This document shows positions 1 through 10,932 of a stretch of 10,932 nucleotides of DNA, piece after piece. The stretch lies in NCBI GenBank assembly GCA_015499985.1, contig JAAAUF010001167.1:1-10932 (forward strand). The letters are read 5' to 3'. Both the position numbers and the translations under genes were made by a program. Position 1 is the stretch's first letter. Each line of letters opens with the position of its first letter. The DNA is from Haplosporangium gracile. Lineage: Eukaryota > Mortierellomycota > Mortierellomycetes > Mortierellales > Mortierellaceae. The notes below the pieces were generated by a model. It had not been told where the DNA came from, made no database searches, and saw nothing but the letters and a program-made list of their open reading frames with translations.

Positions 1-310
1 CCCCCCCCCCTTTTTTTTTTTTTTTGGTTCCGGCGTAGATCAGAGGTGATTTGGTTCTTTGAGAATCAAACATTTGATCCCCCCTGTTTTTCTTTTCGGA
101 TGAAAGTGATTTTGGTTTCGAAATGAGAACCAGAGTAACGTGAAGGGAACCAAAATATAAAATATAGTGCACATCAAAGGAACCAAACTTCTTCGCCTAT
201 CACGCTCACACTCTGCATCAATTGTCAAATAAGAGCAACCCTCATTCCCTTCAATTTGCGCCAATACAGATACACATTTTTAATTCTATATGCTTGTTTC
301 ATGAGTCTAT
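1..310. other. 3' flank of the synthetase gene with homopolymer block and GGTTC/GAACC motifs
   Basis: No supported gene. The window begins with ten C then fifteen T. GGTTC-type words on the plus strand (26-31, 52-57) and GAACC-type words (127-131, 147-151, 180-184) recur, several followed or preceded by AAA/TTT, so the stretch 23-187 can fold back on itself. TTTGGTTCC at 23-31 is the exact reverse complement of 179-187. It could be a degraded foldback repeat or simple chance in an AT-rich 3' flank. Confidence 0.4.
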
Positions 311-4031
<3,721 letters not shown>

Positions 4032-4366
4032 GGCGCGTTGTCAAGTATGTGCAGGTGTGGGCGCGTGTATGGCAGGAACCGTGTGAATGTCTCGAGAGTT
4101 GATCAGTCCAAGGGTGGAATCAGACAATGCCTTTTTCGTAAGAAGGGTCTTCCTGGTTGTGTTTACTGCTCCTGTTCCTTTGCCCGGTTGCTTCTGTCCC
4201 AATCCCTGTCCTGCGTGTTGGTGAATGAGCAAAGTCCGAGTCGTGTCTTTGGGTGTGATTCCGGAACGAGCAATAAATGTGAAAGTTGCAACAGTGAGTG
4301 AAGGACTGTTAATTTTGTTTACCGTTCAAATTTGGTGGCAAACAGACTGAAACTGCTGCTGCCTTA
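4032..4366. other. Intergenic region between two divergent genes (synthetase-proximal part)
   Basis: This stretch presumably holds the promoter and leader of the synthetase on the minus strand. I see no convincing TATA box or other named element, and the short open frames here (for example 4038-4301 plus and 4041-4232 minus) have no recognisable features. The MITE-like palindrome begins immediately after it. Confidence 0.5.
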
Positions 4367-4466
4367 CACTCGAACCTCTCTTATCCGAACCCCCTAGTCC
4401 GATAACACTTCTTAGCCGATATGACTTTGTCGATCCCAGCTACATCGAATAAGAGAGGTTCGGGTG
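4367..4466. mobile_element. 100-base palindromic MITE-like element with TA target duplication
   Basis: The left arm 4367-4388 and right arm 4445-4466 are reverse complements at 20 of 22 positions. The arms start CACTCGAACC and end GGTTCGGGTG. TA lies immediately outside both ends (4365-4366 and 4467-4468), as expected for Tc1/mariner/pogo-type insertion. The 56-base centre carries several CCGAT/CCGAA-like words. The arm sequence with ATCCGA resembles pogo/Tigger-type ends as I remember them, which is inference. It has no coding capacity for a transposase, so it would be a non-autonomous copy. It sits 173 bases before the chosen start of the downstream gene. Confidence 0.75.
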
Positions 4467-4639
4467 TATATGCGCGAGATGTTTCATTAGTTCACGCTCA
4501 GGACAAAGAGGGAGAGTCACCTGTAGGGGCCAAAGTAGAGACTTTTTTTTTTCTTCATGGAGCCATGCTCTTCATTTCTTGCCATTTACTCTCTCGTATT
4601 CCCCTAACTTCTCAACCCTCACCTCACGCCTTCTTCACC

Positions 4640-7600
4640 ATGCATACTAGGTCCTCTCCCTCCAATACCAAGCCACCCTCCCTACAAACCAGACAAGCCA
4701 TTAGAGAAAAGCGTAAACTACTGGATGTGGTTCCCATGTTCTCTCTGAAGGATGGAAGAACGGAATATGCCAAGAGAGCAAGAACCGCAAAAAAGGGCAC
4801 CGCAAAAACTGAGAGGATATCCACTATAGTATTGGACACAACGCCATCACCTACAAAGTTTACGGAGCCATCTGGGAATCCAACAACAACAGCAACAACC
4901 ACTAAAACAGCATCGACTAAAGCATCAACGTCCAAAGCAGTGTCAACTAAAGCAACGACTAGAGCAGCAGCAACAGCAGCAACAGCAGCAGTAGCAACAA
5001 CAAAGACTAGGCAACGAAAGTCAAGTCTCTCAACAACAGCCGACACCTCCCTCATTCCCCCAGCCGATGCCTTTCAAGACATAGATGTTGTTGAGGCTCG
5101 GAAACAGTCTGCTAACTCTGTCTTGATGGGTCTCTTGGAGAAGGAGAATCCCTCTAAAGCGTTGCAGTATTACAGGACCTATATGAGGCTCTGGAAGGTG
5201 AGTCCACAATAGCAATAACAAGCAACTCTTTATTCACTGCGTCGTCTGCGATGGAATTATTAAATATAATGTATTTTTTTCTCAGGACTATTGCGATCTA
5301 GTCTACAACAGCGACAGTATCGTGAACGCTAGTAAGATGCTAGGCTTCTTTACATCCATCGTGTTTAAGAGGACTGTCAAGAAGTACATCGATCCTAATG
5401 CTGGCTTTAGTGGAGTGGTGGGAATGAAGCCTTACGAGGTGAAGGGAAAATCGACGCGCCAGCAGCAGCGGCGCCCTGGAAAATGGACACCGGTTGAGTC
5501 GCGAGAAGAGGATCCGCTTGCATCTGTCTTGAGAGATATGGAAGCACGCGAGCAGAAAGAGAACGACAAACTTGCCAAGAATCGCAAAGCGGAGGATGAG
5601 GACGATGTGAGGGATGAGGAGGGTGACGTTGGGTACAGCGGCAGTAGCGAAAGCCCAGACAGCGACAACGATGAGGATGTAGATATTGATGAGGCAGATC
5701 AGGCAGTGGCAGAAGAGGAGGGCGTACAAATCAGCAAGGATCTGAGGAGCTTTATGATAAGTTCAGTGGCGGAAAAAATCAAAGGTAATTAATTACTTTG
5801 GACATATTGCTGACTCCATTGAACACAGGCACTCTCCTTCGCAGTCATGTCATGTCATGTCGAGATGCTAATACTATATTTTAAACGATCGCATCGTATT
5901 CTGTGGTTGTTCATGAAGCTCAGACAGATGTCGATGGTCGCAAGTTCATCTGGGTCCCGGTGTCGTATGAGACCGTCGACAGTGCCCGCAAGTCGTTGAT
6001 TTATTTGTGGAGACACCAGGCACAACGGACAGCAGCCTACCCCAACCCAGCATCGAATCCCCGCCAAGACGCACCGCTCAGGGACGCCATTGACCAATAC
6101 GAGGTGTCACTTGTGTACGACCAGTCGCTCATCGGCTCAACCCACTCGGACTCCTTTTCTGTTAGGGACCCTTACACAGAGAAGGAGTTTATCCAAATGA
6201 TCACTCACACCTGGTGCCAGCGGCCGATGCGACAACTGAAAGGCAAGCGACTCTACCAATCTGCAGGACGCTATAGGCACATTCGAGAACATCTCTGTCT
6301 TTTAGCACGGCATCACATGCTACTACGAGATGAAGATGCTCGTAACTTGAATCTGTCTGATATTTTCAGCATACAGACACGCCATTCTGCTGCGGGCTCC
6401 GCTATAGCTACCGGTCTCACATTTTGTCTTTCTCGAGGAGAAACGAACAGGAAGGGCGTAAAATTATATGCAACTGCCTTTCGTCACAGGAGGTTCTACA
6501 GATGCACAGTCGGAGCGTTTGCTTTCTACATGCTCGAGAGATTCATGGTAAACTTGTTGGATAATTGTCATCGCCTATTGAACATGTTGCGCCTTCATCT
6601 TATCAATGCTATTCTCAAAACAAATATCTTCTACCATGGTAGGTCGAGAACGAACATATTCCTGACTTCTCTAAGCCAGACAGCTGGTATGATATAAAGC
6701 TCCTCGTATCCGGCAGTGATCCAGACCAGCGCGTCAAAAGTCGTACTAAAGTATTGAACGGCAAGACTCAGATCGATTCCACAGCGGCTGTTATGCGCAC
6801 CTGTGAGGTATACTCCTCTAAAGTGACCCACTCTGGTCGACATGCGGGAACATCGGAAGCCTACCGTCTCAACTTGAGCCTGGATCACATTCGCCATCTA
6901 GGATGTTGGGCAATGGGACAGATGGAGTCTTTTCATGCCCTAAAGAATCCAATCATTGGTGCATTCTATATGGCACACTTCAACAAGCCCAACGAGCCTT
7001 ACCTGATTGAACGGGACCTTGTCACACCACCTTTGGAGCTCCAGCGTTTGATCTTCCCATGGATCGAACGTTCTTTCGATCTGGACGACCCGGGAAAAAC
7101 TCCTTCATGGATTGACGAATGTGACCAGGTGATGCTAGGAGTCGACGAAAATGTTATCATGGATGACGATATCCATTGGGAATCTCGTTTTCAACATTCA
7201 ACAGCACAAGTCGCCACAAATGTACCCGATTGTACCGTCAACAGACTTATCAGCAGCGCTCATGTCGATCGCATAGCTTTTTTAAAGTTATTGGTTCGGA
7301 TGCGACGAACTATTCTTCAGGACGCGGTTCTTTACCTTACACCTGACACCAAAGGAAGGACTCTAGGTAATAGCCTGTTCACATCGCTACCCCACATTTT
7401 CGACAGCGCAGTGTTTATGGCTTTCAAGAGTGAGCTCAGTCTGGCAATTGCGTTACATCGGCAAACTTCGACCGTCATCAACCCATCTGTGTTCGTGGAC
7501 AAACAGGATGTGAGCAACGCCATGAACACTATCAGCAATCAAGTCTCTCAGGTCCAAATCGCTGTCGCACAAGTCGCACAAGTTTTAGGAAAACGCATAG

Positions 7601-8451
7601 ACCGGATATCTCAAGAAGTTGAAAAGGCTACGACTACAACCCAGCCACCTACACTCGGGCACACGCAATATTCTCCATGGCACCCATACCCGTGCGCAAC
7701 ATATCCTGTCCCGCACAGTCTTTACCCGTCGTCGTATCTTCATCCGTCATATCCTTACTTGTCGCCATATTCTCACCCGTCATACCTGCATCCAGCGTCG
7801 TATTTTCACCCGTCATACCTTCATCCGTCGTCGTATCTTCCCCCGTCGTATCCTCGACCGCCTGGTCAACAATCAAACGCACCGTATCACGGCTCGCACC
7901 CTAGTTCTCATTATCAGCCAATATCATCCCAGGCAACACACCAAATACGACCTCCGTTGATTTATATGCCGCCTATTTTCCCAACCTCGCCTTACCTTCC
8001 GGTCCAAGCATCAGTGCAGGAACCACCATCAAATGTGGTCACTTCTCCTCCCCATCATCCTCCTCATCCTCCTCATCCTCCTCATCCTCCTCATCCTCCT
8101 CCTCCATTAGATCCGCTCTCCTTGGCGTCTCCGTATTATCCACAAGATATTCAGCCTATCAGCATAGGATACAAAATGCTGCCTGATAGAGGAGCGTTGA
8201 CGGTACGCGCTGCGTGGGATGAGTTTCACGGCCCTCTCTCTCATCTGAGGAGTCAGGGCTGCCTTTCAAATGATCTGAGGACAAAAAAAGCCTATAGTCG
8301 TCGACGCGAGTTTGTATTGTTGGTACAAGAAGCAGCAGAAAGAGAGAGACGCCCGGTGGAGGTTCTTGTCGACGAATGGACAGAAAGGTTTAGAGGACAG
8401 ACCATTAACTCCATTCGCGAGGAATTGAAGGTCCAGCAGAAAACAAAGTAG
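4640..8451 (+). CDS. Crypton/Ndc10-like tyrosine-recombinase-domain protein with C-terminal GCR1_C-like domain, four exons
   Basis: It is likely a nuclear DNA-binding protein. Proposed exons: 4640-5197, 5286-5784, 5919-6547, 6643-8451 (1164 residues). Introns 1 (GTGAGT...CTCAG) and 3 (GTAAAC...GGTAG) are clear. The end of intron 2 is uncertain, 5918 or 5927. The start at 4640 has A at -3 and follows a CT-rich leader. Residues 12-57 are basic (possible NLS) and 80-135 are Thr/Ala-rich. A core-binding-like helical region spans 145-220, followed by an acidic stretch at 285-335. The recombinase core has Arg489 in LLRDEDARNL, then GETNRKGVKLYATAFRHR, PDFSKPDSWYDIKLL, HSGR at 625-628 and Trp651. 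The usual Tyr position holds His660 after Phe659. A coiled coil (851-891), a Tyr/His/Pro/Ser linker and a GCR1_C-like domain (1081-1162, with SRRREF) follow. This order is known from fungal Cryptons. Loss of Tyr suggests a domesticated or inactive copy. Confidence 0.85.
4880..5010 (+). repeat. ACA/GCA-rich low-complexity coding tract (Thr/Ala)
   Basis: Imperfect runs of ACA, CAA, GCA and CAG triplets in exon 1 of the Crypton-like gene encode a Thr/Ala/Ser/Lys-rich segment at roughly residues 80-123. It is probably a disordered linker between the basic N-terminus and the recombinase-type N-terminal helical domain. Confidence 0.7.
7720..7860 (+). repeat. Degenerate coding repeat giving SYLHPSY / SYFHPSY units
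   Basis: Exon 4 of the Crypton-like gene contains recurring TAT/TAC-CTT-CAT-CCG-TCG type codon blocks. They encode Tyr-Leu/Phe-His-Pro-Ser units about 5-11 residues apart. The tract follows a coiled coil and precedes the Pro/His tract, and probably forms a flexible linker. Confidence 0.75.
8056..8100 (+). repeat. Five exact 9-base repeats (CATCCTCCT) coding His-Pro-Pro
   Basis: Five tandem copies of CATCCTCCT lie in frame within exon 4 of the Crypton-like gene and encode (His-Pro-Pro)5, followed by a further short run of prolines. Being a multiple of three, copy-number changes would keep the frame open, so the tract may vary in length between strains. Confidence 0.9.
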
Positions 8452-8754
8452 AAAACTAAACCCATGCCTGCTTGCCAGAGTGAACTACAATATATCTTAT
8501 TCCTCAAAAGTGGTGCAAGGCGCAGTGCAATTGCAAAGCATGGAATACATGTAAGGAGAGATAGGAGTAGGAAGGATCCATGATGTATAAGAATATCAAT
8601 TAAGACAAAGGAATAGTAATTCGATAGCACAAGCAAAGTAACATGCCCCTTCAACGCAAATCCATATTCGTTTACGCCATAGGACGCATAGCATTTAGCT
8701 CAATATTACTTGATTTTGCTAAAGAAACCTTTTTTTCTAAAGGAAATCGGAGTG

Positions 8755-8793
8755 ACGTGGGAGGGACATGGGAGGGATATGGGAGGGACATGG
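8755..8793 (+). repeat. G-rich 11-base tandem repeat, about 3.5 copies
   Basis: Units begin at 8755, 8766, 8777 and 8788 (partial), with the consensus ACATGGGAGGG and single-base differences. The tract contains six runs of GGG on the plus strand, enough in principle for a G-quadruplex in the transcript or DNA. Confidence 0.85.
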
Positions 8794-8803
8794 TCTAAGA
8801 TTC

Positions 8804-8809
8804 AATAAA
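8804..8809 (+). promoter_or_regulatory. Candidate polyadenylation hexamer AATAAA
   Basis: A canonical AATAAA lies about 350 bases after the stop codon of the Crypton-like gene, followed by a TG/T-rich stretch. Fungal polyadenylation signals are loose, so the assignment is tentative. Confidence 0.3.
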
Positions 8810-9000
8810 TATATTGTATGTTTGTGAAGTAGCTTAGCCTATTGTGCCTTTCAATCAAAATGAGTTAAAAAATTAACTGCTAATTCAGTTGTGAGCGGGG
8901 TTTGTATGGGTTTGGAACAAAAGCGTAGCTGGCTAATCGGGGTTCAGCGGCCGAAATAAAATATTCTATGTGAAATGCGCAAGAGAAGGAGGTTGACTAA

Positions 9001-10464
9001 TTTTTTAAAAAAACCTTTCCTCGCTTATTCTTCATTGTTTTTGTCGATTTTCTTCTCCTCTCAAAAAAAGTGCAAGAACAACAACCCAACCTCTTTTGTA
9101 TCGCTCGCCCTGCACAACCACAAACGCTCAGTACATTTCCACGGCACTCGACGCCATACACATATGCAGCGAGTGCTACAGCAACTGACGCGGGTGGCAA
9201 GTTTGCACTCCATAGTGATCCCTGCTATTCTAATGCGACTCTCAGGAAATGCGACGGCACACTCTGGTCCAGAAATTCCAAGAACGGATGGGTTGACTCT
9301 TGGTGCATTGTTATCAATGGTACCTATGAGTGCAATGGTTGGTAGTGGTATTGGTCGACGACAATGATCGCGGAACAGTGCCAGATGGGTGGACGGCGTC
9401 AGTCCACTCTTACTGACGTATGCCGACTGTCAATCTGTATTGGATACTACCATCGACACACCAATGGTGGCAGCACATATCAACCAGTCTTCAATTTTCG
9501 AATGCCAAGACACAGTTGGTATATCTAGTCTGATCAGATCCGCTACCAATGAAAATAACTGCTACGCCGAATCTGGAAGGCGCTCGCACAAGTCAGTCTG
9601 CGTGGATTGGCGTGTCCGAGATGGAGGCTCTTCTTTTTGGCATTGTTATACCTGCTATTCTTTGGCATCGGTTGTTGTCGGTCTTGGATGGACCTATGGT
9701 TCTTGGGTCTCGGGTTTGACACTCACATTCATGGTCTTGCAAATGTCGTTGCAGATCATCTTAATGATGAGATTGGATAAACTCTGGAGAGGCCTATTGA
9801 CGAAAAATGATTCGATGGCTTTCTTTTTGGCACCCAATTGGAATTCGGACGAGTCCTATTTTGTGGTGGGACCAAGAGACCTTTTGAGCACTGTGATCGG
9901 AAGCAGACGCAAGTTTGATAGAGGAACGTTATTTTCGCCCAGACTATCACTACTGATGGGGCCATCACTGTTGGATTGTGTGTGATGCTTGCTGCAACGG
10001 CAGATCTACCCGGTATTCTTGGGTTTATTGCTCTGATAACCATCGCCATGATTGGCAGCCATCCACGATTTGCAAAAGACGTCGAACCACTTACTTGCAA
10101 CTTGACCTTTGCGCGAAGAAGATCTGCCTATACTTTGGCGTACATTATGCATGGGTCACCTGAACAGCTTGGGTGGTGGCATGGTGCGTTTCCATCCACG
10201 GATCGTCAAATTACCTGGGAGCGCAATGTACGTGCATGGATTAACGGAGAATCGCTTGGAATCGAATTGGGAAAGGATGATATGGGCGATTTGTTTTCGG
10301 TCCAGAACGCACTTTTAGCTTTGGATAAAGCAGGATTCAAGGCTGTACATGCAAAGCCGGAAGCTGGTGTCACTCTTGCGAGAAATGCGGACTTGGATTT
10401 TCTACGTGATACTCACTCCACACGCACGGCACTCCAATGTCTAGAAAAGAATTGTTTTTTGTAG
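9001..10464 (+). pseudogene. Unrecognised secreted/membrane protein gene, frame-broken or with unsolved exons
   Basis: I do not recognise the family. Coding-like sequence appears in successive frames. The frame open at 9001-9342 gives a Cys-containing, secreted-looking segment (DPCYSNATLRKCDGTLWS, INGTYECNG) and is broken by TAG at 9343. The frame open at 9368-9985 continues with INQSSIFECQ, then hydrophobic segments near 9645-9770. The frame open at 9922-10464 has a strong membrane segment (9958-10056) followed by a soluble tail ending at TAG 10462. An intron 9893-9942 (GTGATC...CGCCCAG, 50 bases) would join the last two in phase. No such solution was found for the first junction, where a short GTVPDGW-containing stretch in the third frame (9369-9407) appears to bridge the other two. 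No ATG with a signal peptide was found upstream. Decay, sequencing indels or a missed exon structure all remain possible. Confidence 0.45.
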
Positions 10465-10890
10465 AAAAGGACAAGGTTTTGTGGAACTTGTTGCTAAAAA
10501 GAATGACGAAGCCGAAAAGATTTTAGTTATCGTAGAAGCGGAACCATAGAAGGATTCGTAAAATCAACTAAAGAGAAAAAAAATGGCTATGGTTTTTACT
10601 GTTGTGCTCACCAATGGCAACTTCTTACGTTTAGGGTTTTGATCCTTTGTTCACATGTACTAATAATTTATATTTTATTTACAAGGACCGTTGATTGGAG
10701 TCTCTGTTACGCGCGTTTAATGATCTGTACGCACGCGGTTGTAAACGTGGTCCGTGGATAGTACATGCAAGGACATGTGTCATCGCTGCCCAGCATAAAT
10801 TGTCGTTGTGCCGCTGCGCCTATCACAGATGCGCTCCTGCAAGCAACAGAAGTAACTGGCTTGTGGCAGCCAAGCGCTCATAGCGACGTT

Positions 10891-10926
<36 letters not shown>

Positions 10927-10932
10927 ACTGAA
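10465..10932. other. Window end without a supported gene
   Basis: Just after the last open frame, two other frames look weakly coding (to TAG at about 10526 and 10547). They may be the true end of the preceding gene after a shift. Further on there is an AT-rich stretch near 10655-10685. A 62-codon open frame at 10695-10883 lacks any recognisable feature. Nothing here can be assigned. Confidence 0.4.

Larger units (their letters stand above)
8452..9000. other. 3' flank of the Crypton-like gene, non-coding
   Basis: No supported gene in 549 bases. It contains the probable 3' untranslated region, a G-rich tandem repeat (8755-8793) and an AATAAA hexamer (8804-8809). The rest is AT-rich with no recognised features. 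Confidence 0.6.

Noticed and set aside
4624..5055. 143-codon minus-strand open frame opposite the Crypton-like exon 1
   Set aside because: It is a hydrophobic Val/Ala-rich shadow produced by the Thr/Ala triplet tract of the plus-strand gene.
5340..5729. 129-codon minus-strand open frame opposite exon 2
   Set aside because: It is a shadow of the well-supported plus-strand exon and has no motif of its own.
7619..7960. Plus-strand open frame rich in Arg/His/Ile in the linker repeat
   Set aside because: It is a frame shadow of the repeated SYLHPSY coding tract.
8975..9367. 130-codon open frame at the start of the membrane-protein region
   Set aside because: It is basic and low-complexity at the start. 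The overlapping frame with Cys and glycosylation-type motifs is more convincing.
9221..9661. Repeated word CCTGCTATTCT at 9221 and 9651
   Set aside because: Eleven bases with dissimilar flanks, so no evidence of a true repeat.
9606..9711. Alternative frame giving a hydrophobic segment MEALLFGIVIPAIL
   Set aside because: It looks membrane-like but would need two extra frame changes within a frame that is already open for about 200 codons; kept only as a possibility.
10631..10636. TTAGGG resembling a telomere unit
   Set aside because: A single copy only, with no tandem array.
10695..10883. 62-codon open frame near the window end
   Set aside because: It is short, has no ATG in good context, no motif and no neighbouring support.

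Overview
The window looks like nuclear DNA from a filamentous fungus, probably an early-diverging one (Mucoromycota/Mortierellomycota type). The reasons are short GT-AG introns of about 90-135 bases, CT-rich leaders before start codons, a bacterial-type mitochondrial tRNA synthetase encoded in the nucleus, and a Crypton/Ndc10-type gene. The assignment to a group is inference. No prokaryotic operon features, tRNA, rRNA or CRISPR arrays were seen.

Layout. (1) Positions 1-310 are the 3' flank of the first gene and begin with a C10/T15 homopolymer block. (2) Positions 311-4031, minus strand, hold a complete six-exon gene for mitochondrial isoleucyl-tRNA synthetase. All five introns could be placed with phase agreement, giving 1064 residues. 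(3) Positions 4032-4639 are a head-to-head intergenic region. It contains a 100-base palindromic element flanked by TA, which looks like a Tc1/mariner/pogo-type MITE. (4) Positions 4640-8451, plus strand, hold a four-exon gene of about 1164 residues. It combines a Crypton/Ndc10-like tyrosine-recombinase domain with a C-terminal GCR1_C-like DNA-binding domain. The expected catalytic tyrosine appears to be replaced, which points to a DNA-binding protein derived from a Crypton rather than an active recombinase. (5) Positions 8452-9000 are non-coding and carry a G-rich 11-base tandem repeat. (6) Positions 9001-10464, plus strand, contain coding-like segments of an unrecognised secreted or membrane protein in more than one frame. 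This is either a decayed gene or a gene whose exon structure I could not fully solve. (7) Positions 10465-10932 contain nothing I can firmly support.

The synthetase is housekeeping and has no evident functional link to its neighbours. The most unusual part is the Crypton-derived gene and its surroundings. A MITE sits in its upstream region and supplies an in-frame alternative ATG. Intron 2 has two competing 3' splice choices, one of which introduces a stop codon. A long repeat-rich linker joins the two DNA-binding domains.
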